Shown here: piece after piece, positions 16,557-23,853 of the stretch
Position numbering within the stretch: position 1 is the stretch's first letter
Layout: each line of letters starts with the position of its first letter
Source: Glycomyces tritici
GTDB lineage: Bacteria; Actinomycetota; Actinomycetes; Mycobacteriales; Micromonosporaceae
Direction of reading: 5' to 3'
Assembly: GCF_030403505.1 (NCBI RefSeq)
Contig: NZ_JAUEMJ010000001.1
Span: forward strand, 1,076,606 to 1,140,605
Length of the DNA stretch: 64,000 bases
Translations under genes and position numbers: made by a program
Notes under the pieces: generated by a model
Seen by the model: the letters and a program-made list of their open reading frames with translations, nothing else
What the model was told of the DNA's origin: nothing
Databases searched by the model: none

Positions 16557-18698
16557 CTAGGCGAGGTCGATCCTGGTGAGGCGCTGCGTGGCCCGGGTGA
16601 GGACCACATAGGCGACGCCCGCGCCGTGCGCCTTGGCGACGGCTTCGAGGTCCACGGCGATGACCGCGTCCCATTCGAGGCCCTTGGACTCCAAGGGGCC
16701 CACGAGGGTCACGCGGCCGTCGTGGACGATGTCGGCCAGTTCGGCGTGGCGCCCGTAGGGGGCGATGATGCCGACGGTGCCTTCGACGGCGGCGAGGGCC
16801 TGGACGACCGCGCCCGCGACCTCCGGGAGGAGGGCGTCGGCGGCGACGGTCTTCTCGACGACGGCGACACCGGTCTCGCGCACGGCCTCGGGGAGGTCGA
16901 TGTTGCGCAGGCGCGGTTTCGCCCAGTCGGCGGCGTATTCGAAGACCTCTTTGGAGTTCCGGTAGTTCTTGGTGAGGTGGAACTCGTGGAGGCGCCCGCT
17001 GGGGACGGCGCGGCGGCGGGCGTCGGCGCTCTCCCTCGGCCGCGGCCAGCTCGACTGGGCCTCGTCGCCGACGATGGTCCACCCGGCGCCGCGTCCGCGG
17101 CGTCCGAGCATGCGCCACTGCATGGGCGAGAGGTCCTGGGCCTCGTCGACGATGACGTGCGCGTAGTCCTCGTAGAACGCGTCGCGCGCCTGCCGTTCGG
17201 GCCGGTCGTAGTAGCGGTCCTGGACCGTGGAGACCTCCTGGATGCCGTCCCACGAGCGGATGCGGTCGCGGCCGCGGGGCTGGGGCTTCACGCCGAGGAG
17301 GATGCGCAGCTCGTCGAGGAGGGCCACGTCGGGGATCGAGAAGTCGGTCTCGCGCAGCGAGGCGGCGACGCCTTCGATCGCCTCCTTCTTCATGTGCCCT
17401 TCGGCGGCGGAGGCGAGGCGGCGGACGTCGCCGCCCCAGCCGAGCACGTCGGCCGGGTCGAGGTCGGGCCACCAGTGGTCGAGGAAGGTGAGGAACTCCC
17501 CGCGCGAGCCCACGTCGCGGGAGAACTTCGCCGGCTCGGCCTCTTCGATGACCGGTTTGATCTTGCGCCACAAGGCGACCAGCAGTGCGCGTCCGGCCTC
17601 GGTCTTGGCGAGGTTGGGGCGCGGCTCCTTCTCGAAGACGCGGGCGCGGGCGGCCGCGAGCTCGGCGGCGTCGAGTTTGAACACGTCGCCGCGGTAGACG
17701 ATCCGCAGTTCGCTCGGGGCGCCCGGGGGCGTCTGGCGCACGAGGCGGCGCAGGATCGGGAGCATCACGGTGCCGCCCTTGACGGCCGCGACCTCGGGCC
17801 GGTCCTGGCGGGTGGCCTCGACGCCGGCGTACAGCTCGCCGAGCGAGTACAGGGCGGCGGTCTCCTCGCCGAGGCTGGGGAGGACCCGCCCGATGTACTT
17901 CATGAACACGGCCGAGGGGCCGACGACGAGGATGCCGGCGGCCTCGTACCGGCTGCGGTCCTGGTAGAGCAGGAACGCGGCGCGGTGCAGGGCCACGACG
18001 GTCTTGCCGGTGCCGGGCCCGCCGGTGATGATGGTGGCGCCGCGCCCGGGCGCGCGGATGGCGGCGTCCTGCTCGGCCTGGATCGTGGCGACGATGTCGC
18101 GCATCCGCCCGGTCCGCTTGCGGCCCAAGGCGGCCATGAGCGCGCCGTCGCCGATCACGGGGAGGCGTTCGCCGGCGTCCTCATTGAGCAGGTCGTCGCT
18201 GATCTCTTCGACCGTGCGGCCGAAGGAGCGGATGACGCGGCGCCGCGAGACCTCCTGGCGGTCGAGGGCGGTGGCGCGGTAGAACGGGGCGGCGGCGGGC
18301 GCGCGCCAGTCGACCAGGAGGGTGCGGTACTCCTCGTCGCGCACGCCGAGGCGGCCGACGTGGCGGACCTTGCCGTCGTCGAAGTCGAGGCGCCCGAAGA
18401 CGAGCCCCTCGTGCTGGGAGTCGAGGTCGGCGATGCGGCGGGCGGCTTGGAACACGAACACGTCGCGTTCGTACCGCGCGCCGGGGACGGTGGCGGCGAG
18501 ATGGGCGTAGCCGGAGTCGCGGTTGCCCTCGGCTTCACCGCGGAGCACGTCGACGCGCGCGTACACGCGGTCGACGAAGCGCTGCTCGATCGCGATCTCC
18601 TGCTCGGGGGTGCTGGCCGGATCGGGGACGGGGACGGCGTGCGTCGTGTCGACGTCCTGGTCGTGCTGGGCGTCGGCGGGGCCTGGTTCCTGGGACAC
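16557..18698 (-). CDS. HelR/HelD-type RNA polymerase recycling ATPase
   Basis: 713 residues of the UvrD/Rep-like superfamily 1 subgroup that binds RNA polymerase. An N-terminal helical arm (EIAIEQRFVDRVYARVDVLRGEAE) precedes the first ATPase lobe with Walker A GGPGTGKT. Walker B is VIVDEAQDLSP, followed by GDEAQSSW and LTKNYRNS. The C-terminal lobe ends LESKGLEWDAVIAVDLEA and VVLTRATQRL. HelD and HelR proteins release stalled or rifamycin-bound polymerase. Which activity this one has is inference. The GTG start at 18698 has GAGGAG upstream. Length fits the family. Confidence 0.85.
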   Translation of the reverse strand: MSQEPGPADAQHDQDVDTTHAVPVPDPASTPEQEIAIEQRFVDRVYARVDVLRGEAEGNRDSGYAHLAATVPGARYERDVFVFQAARRIADLDSQHEGLVFGRLDFDDGKVRHVGRLGVRDEEYRTLLVDWRAPAAAPFYRATALDRQEVSRRRVIRSFGRTVEEISDDLLNEDAGERLPVIGDGALMAALGRKRTGRMRDIVATIQAEQDAAIRAPGRGATIITGGPGTGKTVVALHRAAFLLYQDRSRYEAAGILVVGPSAVFMKYIGRVLPSLGEETAALYSLGELYAGVEATRQDRPEVAAVKGGTVMLPILRRLVRQTPPGAPSELRIVYRGDVFKLDAAELAAARARVFEKEPRPNLAKTEAGRALLVALWRKIKPVIEEAEPAKFSRDVGSRGEFLTFLDHWWPDLDPADVLGWGGDVRRLASAAEGHMKKEAIEGVAASLRETDFSIPDVALLDELRILLGVKPQPRGRDRIRSWDGIQEVSTVQDRYYDRPERQARDAFYEDYAHVIVDEAQDLSPMQWRMLGRRGRGAGWTIVGDEAQSSWPRPRESADARRRAVPSGRLHEFHLTKNYRNSKEVFEYAADWAKPRLRNIDLPEAVRETGVAVVEKTVAADALLPEVAGAVVQALAAVEGTVGIIAPYGRHAELADIVHDGRVTLVGPLESKGLEWDAVIAVDLEAVAKAHGAGVAYVVLTRATQRLTRIDLA

Positions 18699-18813
18699 TG
18701 CGCTCCTCGCTCGAATTCGGGAACGCACCAGCCTAGCGCGTCGCGACGACACCCGTCCGGCGATCATGGACGAGGGAGTGCTTGCGCACCCTGGGGACCC
18801 GCCGCCGCCCTCC

Positions 18814-19239
18814 TCAGGGCTGCGCGGGCCGCACCCGGTACATCCAGGAGTAGTCGTCGTCGATCTCCTCGAACCCGAACTGGCGGTAGAGGCCCTGCGC
18901 GTCACCGGTCGCCAGGAGGACCCGTTTAAGGCCCATCCGCTCGGCCTCTTCCAGGATGTGCGCGATGAGCCGCTTGCTCAGCCCTTTGCCGCGCGCCTCC
19001 CGGTCGACGTACACGTCGCTGAGCCACGCGAAGTACGCGTGGTCGGTGACCAGCCGCGCGAACGCGAGCTGGCGGCCGTCGCCGTCGTAGAGCCCGAATG
19101 GGAGCGAGTGGTCGATGGCGAGGTCGCTGCGTTCGCGGGTGCGGCCCATCGCCCAGTACGTGTCGGTCGAGATGACCTTGTGGATCCACTCGCGGTCGAG
19201 CCGGTCGGGGTCGGAGGAGATCGTGTACGCGTCGCTCAT
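18814..19239 (-). CDS. GNAT family N-acetyltransferase
   Basis: 141 residues with the GNAT fold. The acetyl-CoA loop is REARGKGLSKRLIAHILEEA (about 81-100), preceded by the beta strand WLSDVYVD and followed by LLATGDAQGLYRQFGFEE. The acceptor is unknown. A TAGGTT box lies six bases before the ATG, so the message is likely leaderless. Confidence 0.88.
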   Translation of the reverse strand: MSDAYTISSDPDRLDREWIHKVISTDTYWAMGRTRERSDLAIDHSLPFGLYDGDGRQLAFARLVTDHAYFAWLSDVYVDREARGKGLSKRLIAHILEEAERMGLKRVLLATGDAQGLYRQFGFEEIDDDYSWMYRVRPAQP

Positions 19240-19245
19240 CGCTCC

Positions 19246-19251
19246 AACCTA
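19246..19251 (-). promoter_or_regulatory. -10 box, leaderless promoter for the GNAT gene
   Basis: TAGGTT on the minus strand lies six bases before the ATG at 19239. Confidence 0.4.
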
Positions 19252-19261
19252 TGCCCGCCGC

Positions 19262-19957
19262 TCAGGCCGCGCCAACGGAAATCCGGCGGCTCTCCTTGCG
19301 GCGCAGGTAGACCTCGATGAACAGCAGGTTGAGCACCACCGAGCCGACGATCGAGGCCGTGTAGGCGACGCTGAAGAGCGCGTCGAAGTCGCCGCCGTAG
19401 AACCCGTCGAGCAGCGGCAGCTGCACGACGATGAACAGGCCCAGGTAGACCCTGAGCATCACGGCGGCGAAGGTCGCGGCCATGGAGCGCAGCATCCACC
19501 GCTCGTGCGCGGCGAAGTCGCGCGCCCGCACCGCCCGGTAGGCGCGCCAGGCCGAGTAGAGCCAGAACACGTCGAGGAACACGAACGTCACGAGCGCGAT
19601 CGGCCCGGCCGTGGTCAGCACGGCGACGACGATGCCGGTGAGCGCGCCCGGGAGGATCCCGCCGAGCAGGTAGACGCGGCCGAGGACGCGGTGGGCCTTC
19701 GGGTGCCTGCGGCGGATCGAGCCGAAGAACTGGAACGGCCCCACCAGGAGCGCGATGCCCCCGGCGGCGGCGTGGGCGACGAGGACCGGGAGGTGGAACG
19801 GGACGTTCTCGCGGAGGTCCACGCGCGGTTCCACCCCCGCGAGGTAGGGCGGTACGGCGCTGAGGACGATCGCGACGCCGGCGACCGCGACCACGACGAC
19901 CGCGATGCGGCCGCGTCTCGAGCCGGCCCGCTTCGGGGCGGTGAGGGTGGCGCTCAT
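19262..19957 (-). CDS. DUF2306 domain-containing membrane protein
   Basis: 231 residues with about six hydrophobic segments. The DUF2306 features are VLVAHAAAGGIALLVGPFQFF, RRHPKAHRVLGRVYLLGGI and AHERWMLRSMAATFAAVMLRVYL, where conserved His and Arg residues sit at helix ends. The biochemical role is unknown. The ATG has AGGAG upstream. It diverges from a MerR regulator across a palindromic region, so it is probably the regulator's target. Confidence 0.85.
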   Translation of the reverse strand: MSATLTAPKRAGSRRGRIAVVVVAVAGVAIVLSAVPPYLAGVEPRVDLRENVPFHLPVLVAHAAAGGIALLVGPFQFFGSIRRRHPKAHRVLGRVYLLGGILPGALTGIVVAVLTTAGPIALVTFVFLDVFWLYSAWRAYRAVRARDFAAHERWMLRSMAATFAAVMLRVYLGLFIVVQLPLLDGFYGGDFDALFSVAYTASIVGSVVLNLLFIEVYLRRKESRRISVGAA

Positions 19958-19984
19958 GAGGGGGTGCTCCTAGTGTCGTGAGCT

Positions 19985-20010
19985 AAACTATCGATAGTCA
20001 AGCTATCACT
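19985..20010. promoter_or_regulatory. palindromic operator between DUF2306 and merR genes
   Basis: The site contains the perfect palindrome ACTATCGATAGT (19987-19998). A third half-site CTATC at 20003-20007 forms another inverted pair with GATAG at 19993-19997. On the minus strand a TTGACT -35-like hexamer overlaps it. It is AT-rich against the surrounding sequence and fits a MerR-type operator-promoter controlling both divergent genes. Confidence 0.55.
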
Positions 20011-20052
20011 AAATCGGACAGGTCACAACCGCCGCTCGGGTATGAAGGACGC

Positions 20053-20835
20053 ATGCGAATCGGAGAGCTCAGCGCCAGGACCGGGGTCCCCGTGGCCACG
20101 ATCAAGTACTACGTGCGCGAAGGCCTCGTCTCGGGCGGCGAGCGGACCGGCCACAACCAGGTCCGCTACGGCGAGGAGCACGTGCGGCGGCTGCGGCTGG
20201 TCCGCGCCATGGTCGAGACCGGCGCGCTCCCGATCGCCAAGGTCCGCGAGGTCATCGCCGAGGTCGAGGAGCCGGGCCGGGACCTCGACAGCGCCCTCGG
20301 CGTCGCCAGCCGGGCCCTCGCCAGCCACCGCGCGCCGATCGAGGAGCCCGAGGAGGCCGACCTCGAGACGGCGCGGGCGATCGTGCGGCGGCGCGGCTGG
20401 GACCGGATTCCGCTCGACCACCCGCATCTGCGGACGCTCGCCGACGTCATCGGGCGCCTGCGCCTCCTCGGCCTCGCCGACATGGTCGAACACGAGGACC
20501 GGTACGCGCTCGCGGCCGAGCAGGTGGCCGAGGCCGACATCCACCTCCTCATGCAGCGCGAGGAGCGCGACGAAATTCTCGAGACGATGATCGTGGGGAC
20601 CGTGCTCGGCGACGCGCTCTTGACGACCCTCCGGCGCATCGCCCAGGTCGAGATCTCCGGCCGCGACATCAAAGGGCCCGATCACGATCGGGCCGATCCT
20701 GAATGTTCCTTATCCACAAGGGATGCTGATGCCGGACCGTCCGCGCCCGTCGCGGAGCCCGTCCATGCGAAAATGGCAATGTCTGCACTTGTCGGGTTTT
20801 CGACTGTGCAAGTCGAATGGGCGGTTCTACGCTGA
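20053..20835 (+). CDS. MerR family transcriptional regulator
   Basis: 260 residues. The N-terminal MerR winged helix-turn-helix (1-70) reads MRIGELSARTGVPVATIKYYVREGLV then RYGEEHVRRLRLVRAMVETGALPI. A helical effector region follows. The family core appears to end near ALLTTLRRIAQVEIS (about residue 206); the last 55 residues (hydrophilic, then hydrophobic) look unlike a MerR domain and include a strong DNA hairpin within the coding sequence. The original stop may have been lost. The gene diverges from a DUF2306 membrane protein that it likely controls. Confidence 0.85.
   Translation: MRIGELSARTGVPVATIKYYVREGLVSGGERTGHNQVRYGEEHVRRLRLVRAMVETGALPIAKVREVIAEVEEPGRDLDSALGVASRALASHRAPIEEPEEADLETARAIVRRRGWDRIPLDHPHLRTLADVIGRLRLLGLADMVEHEDRYALAAEQVAEADIHLLMQREERDEILETMIVGTVLGDALLTTLRRIAQVEISGRDIKGPDHDRADPECSLSTRDADAGPSAPVAEPVHAKMAMSALVGFSTVQVEWAVLR
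20675..20694 (+). terminator. hairpin inside the 3-prime end of the merR reading frame
   Basis: A perfect 8-bp stem with a 4-nt loop (CACG) sits where the MerR homology ends. It would be a sensible terminator position if the gene once stopped nearby. No T-run follows. Confidence 0.35.
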
Positions 20836-20943
20836 TTCCACGCACCTGATGGCGCGGCGGCAGAGGCCAAGCCTGCTCGACGAGAGACTTTGCCGCCATC
20901 ACCAGGAGGCCGTCCGACGAAGTGGGGTAGTCGAGACGGCCGG

Positions 20944-20980
20944 CGGCGGGGCTCCATCTACCTGGCCTGGAGCCCCGCCG
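20944..20980. terminator. terminator between merR and the sulfotransferase gene
   Basis: A perfect 13-bp GC stem (20944-20956 with 20968-20980) with an 11-nt loop lies between the two convergent stop codons. No T-run is present on either strand. Confidence 0.55.
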
Positions 20981-21000
20981 CACTTCTCACGGCTCCCGGC

Positions 21001-21885
21001 TCACGGCCGGTGGAGCCAGTCCAGCAGTTCTTTCGGGGCCATCTGCGCGACCCGTGCCGTGTAGGCCGCCAGCGCCTCGTCGCCCAGGAGCGCCGCCCCC
21101 GAACCCGACGTGCCGTTCCGGAAGAAGGCGTCGCGGCTGCGGAAGAGGCCCGCCGGGTCCGGGGCCGTGTGCGCGGCCTTCGCCTTCATCTCGCCGAAGG
21201 TCGCGGCTTTGACGAGTTCGGGCCAGCGCGATTCGTCCACTTCGATGTCGAGCCAGGCGGCGATGCGGCGCATCTCGCCGTCGAGGTCGGCGGCGAGGTC
21301 GGCGTAGTGGACGAGGAGGAGGTTCGGCGCATCGCGGCGGGCCCAGGCGTCGGCGAGGTGGGCCATGACGCCGGGGAGCATGTCGGGGGCTTCGCGCGGG
21401 TCGTGGTGGGACCGGGTCCAGCCGGCCAGCCAGTCGCGGAGTTCGGGGCGGGGTCCGCTTCTCGCTTCGGGCACGGGCTCGCCGGTGAGTTCGGCGACGC
21501 GTTCGCGGATGATGTTGTCGCCCTGGTGGTAGAGGGAGACGGCGGCGTCGAGGGGGTGGCGGGCGACGACGATGTAGCGGGTCTCGGGTCGGATCGGGAT
21601 GCCGTCGAGCGGGGTGTGGGTCTTGATGATGCGGCGGTGGCGCTGGGCTTCGAGCCGGGCGAAGACCTCGTCCGCGGGCGCGATGGTCCAGTCGAGCCAG
21701 GGCGAGAGTTCCGACAGGGGCGCGGGGAGTTCGGGGGTCTGGAAGGCCAGGAGGGCGCAGATCATCTGCGTCCAGGTGGTGCCGTGTTTGGAGCGGGTGC
21801 TGATGACGATGTCGCCGTCGCGGGCGGGGAAGCCGAGCCAGCGGTGGCTGTCTTCCATGTCTGAGACGTATCTGTGGGGAAGCAC
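21001..21885 (-). CDS. sulfotransferase domain-containing protein
   Basis: 294 residues resembling cytosolic PAPS-dependent sulfotransferases (Sulfotransfer_1). The 5-prime-phosphosulfate loop is STRSKHGTTWTQM near residue 29. The catalytic-histidine region is IIKTHTPLDG, and the 3-prime-phosphate site is RYIVVARHPLDAAVSLYHQG. The acceptor is unknown. The GTG start at 21885 keeps the conserved RYVSDMEDSHRW segment and is supported by TAAGCT six bases upstream, so it is preferred over the internal ATG. No biosynthetic neighbours are present. Confidence 0.88.
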   Translation of the reverse strand: MLPHRYVSDMEDSHRWLGFPARDGDIVISTRSKHGTTWTQMICALLAFQTPELPAPLSELSPWLDWTIAPADEVFARLEAQRHRRIIKTHTPLDGIPIRPETRYIVVARHPLDAAVSLYHQGDNIIRERVAELTGEPVPEARSGPRPELRDWLAGWTRSHHDPREAPDMLPGVMAHLADAWARRDAPNLLLVHYADLAADLDGEMRRIAAWLDIEVDESRWPELVKAATFGEMKAKAAHTAPDPAGLFRSRDAFFRNGTSGSGAALLGDEALAAYTARVAQMAPKELLDWLHRP

Positions 21886-21891
21886 CGGAAG

Positions 21892-21897
21892 AGCTTA
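21892..21897 (-). promoter_or_regulatory. -10 box, leaderless promoter for the sulfotransferase gene
   Basis: TAAGCT on the minus strand lies six bases before the GTG at 21885, which decides the start. Confidence 0.45.
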
Positions 21898-21982
21898 GGG
21901 CAGCAGGGGAACGGACGCAGCCTTTTTCTGCGCGGCCGCCTACGATGGGTGGACGGTCCGACTAGTGAGGAGTGCGATTCCC

Positions 21983-22525
21983 TTGGCCCTCAACTCGAGC
22001 ATGGTGCCGCTCGGCACGCCCGCCCCCGATTTCTCGCTGCCGGACCTCGAGGGCGAGGTGCGGTCGCTCGCGGGCTTCGACGCGCCGATGCTGCTGCTCG
22101 CGTTCGTGTGCAACCACTGCCCCTACGTGCGGCACATCGAGCAGGCCTTCGGGTCCTTCGCCGCCGGCCAGGTGGACCTGGACGTGGTCGCGGTGTGCTC
22201 CAACGACGCCGTGAACTACCCCGACGACGCGCCCGCGGGCCTGGCCGACCAGGTGGCGCGCGCGAACTGGACGTTCCCGTACCTGGTCGACGAGTCGCAG
22301 GAGGTCGCCCGCGCCTACAGCGCGGCCTGCACCCCGGACTTCTTCCTGTACGGGCCCGACCGCACGCTCGCCTACCGGGGCGCGTTCGACGGCTCGACCC
22401 CCGGCAACGGCGTGCCCGTCACCGGGGAGTACCTGGCCGGCGCGATCGAGCTGGTCCGCCGGGGCGAGCCGGTGCCCGAGCCGCACTACCCGTCGACGGG
22501 GTGCGGCATCAAGTGGCGGTCGTAG
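21983..22525 (+). CDS. thioredoxin-fold redoxin (AhpC/TSA-like)
   Basis: 180 residues with a peroxiredoxin/thioredoxin fold. The N-terminus MVPLGTPAPDFSLPDLEGE is typical of AhpC/TSA-like redoxins. The redox motif CNHC is at Cys43-Cys46 (FVCNHCPYVRHIEQAF), and ACTPDFFLYGPD carries a further Cys. It is a cytoplasmic thiol-disulfide or peroxide-handling protein by family. I chose TTG at 21983, which gives MALNSSMVPLG and has GAGGAG upstream; an in-frame GTG at 21965 is an alternative. Confidence 0.85.
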   Translation: MALNSSMVPLGTPAPDFSLPDLEGEVRSLAGFDAPMLLLAFVCNHCPYVRHIEQAFGSFAAGQVDLDVVAVCSNDAVNYPDDAPAGLADQVARANWTFPYLVDESQEVARAYSAACTPDFFLYGPDRTLAYRGAFDGSTPGNGVPVTGEYLAGAIELVRRGEPVPEPHYPSTGCGIKWRS

Positions 22526-22624
22526 CCGTTCAGCAGGTGTAGCCGCCCGGCGGCCCGGACGGCGTGGTCGTCGGCGGCCCCTACGAAGTGGCCGCCCGGC
22601 GGCTGGGACGAGTCGGCCGTCCGG

Positions 22625-22666
22625 CGGTCCGAGCGTCGTTCGCTCTGCGGCCCGAGCGTCGTTCGC
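22625..22666. repeat. two-copy 19-bp direct repeat
   Basis: Two copies of a 19-bp sequence with one mismatch (22625-22643 and 22648-22666) lie 23 bases apart, between convergent genes. No function is apparent. Confidence 0.6.
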
Positions 22667-22674
22667 CCCGCGGT

Positions 22675-23853
22675 TCAGACGAGTGCGCCGTCGCGGGCGA
22701 CCACGGTGCCGTTCTTGACGACGAGCTTGCGCCGGTGGTGCTCGAGCACGGCTTCGGACGGGTTGCGTCCGGCGACGGCGACGAGGTCGGCGTTGTCGCC
22801 GACGGCGAGGCCGTAGCCGTCGAGCTTGAGCAGGCGGGCGCCGCCGAAGGTCGCGGCCTCCAGGGCCAGTTCGATGTCGGCGTCCTTGCTGTAGCCGGCG
22901 TTGCGGGCGAACCACTGGGTGCGCTGCAGGTTGTCGCCGGTGCCGTAGGGGCTCCAGAGGTCGCGCACGCCGTCGTTGCCGATGCCCATGGCGACGCCGG
23001 CTTCGTCGAGTTCGCGCAGCGGCAGGATCTTCTTGGGCGCCACGGAGGTCAGGCCGATCTTGAGTTCGGCGAGGTCGGCGATGAGGCGGGCGCGGGTGGC
23101 GTCGTCGGCGTCGCAGAGCGCGAAGGCGTGGCTGATGACGACCTTGCCGGTGTAGCCGAGGGCGCGGGTGCGCTCGATGATCATGTCGAACTCGCGGATG
23201 CCGAGGTCGCCGCCGTCGTGGAGGTGGATGTCGATCTCGGCGCCGTGCTTCTCGGCGAGGGCGAAGACGAGGTCGAGGTGGCGTTCGGCGTCGCCGTCGA
23301 AGCCCTCGGGGTCGATGCCGCCGATCGACTTGACGCCGACCTGCAGCGCCTCGTCCAGGAGGGCGGCGGTGCCGGGACTGGCGAGGATGCCGGTCTGCGG
23401 GAAGGCGACGAGTTCGACGTCGATGCGCCCGGCGAGGCGTTCGGCGGCCTCGCGCACGGCGTGGACGGCGCCGATGCCGATGCCGGGGTCGATGTCCACG
23501 TGGGAGCGGGCGTGGGTGGTGCCGGAGACGACCATGTTGGTGAGGAGCGCGGTGATGAAGTCGGGGTTGGGGACGCCGAACTCGGCGCGGCGCTCGGCGC
23601 CGTACGCGATGGCCGCGGCGAGGCCGGGCCCGGCGGTGCGGGGCACCCAGGGGCCGCCCCACAGGGTCTTGTCGACGTGGGCGTGGGCGTCCACGAGCCC
23701 GGGGATGACGACGGCGCCGGCGAGGTCTTCGACGATCGCGCCGTCGCTCTCGAGCGAGTCCGCGACGGCGTGGATGGTGCCGTCGCGGACCAGGAGGTCG
23801 GTGCGTCCCTCACGGCCCCAGAGCCGGGCGTCGCGCAGCAGCAGGTCGGTCAT
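22675..23853 (-). CDS. amidohydrolase family protein (cytosine deaminase-like)
   Basis: 392 residues of the metal-dependent amidohydrolase superfamily, closest to cytosine deaminase/N-isopropylammelide hydrolase-type proteins. The HxH motif is VDAHAHVDKTL, with further ligands in ARSHVD, DIHLHDGG, VVISHAF and the catalytic Asp in GIGNDGVRDLWSPYG. It would deaminate or hydrolyse a ring amide, substrate unknown. The ATG at 23853 is preceded by AGAGG. It diverges from a GntR regulator with a double operator between them, so it is likely under that regulator's control. Confidence 0.87.
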   Translation of the reverse strand: MTDLLLRDARLWGREGRTDLLVRDGTIHAVADSLESDGAIVEDLAGAVVIPGLVDAHAHVDKTLWGGPWVPRTAGPGLAAAIAYGAERRAEFGVPNPDFITALLTNMVVSGTTHARSHVDIDPGIGIGAVHAVREAAERLAGRIDVELVAFPQTGILASPGTAALLDEALQVGVKSIGGIDPEGFDGDAERHLDLVFALAEKHGAEIDIHLHDGGDLGIREFDMIIERTRALGYTGKVVISHAFALCDADDATRARLIADLAELKIGLTSVAPKKILPLRELDEAGVAMGIGNDGVRDLWSPYGTGDNLQRTQWFARNAGYSKDADIELALEAATFGGARLLKLDGYGLAVGDNADLVAVAGRNPSEAVLEHHRRKLVVKNGTVVARDGALV

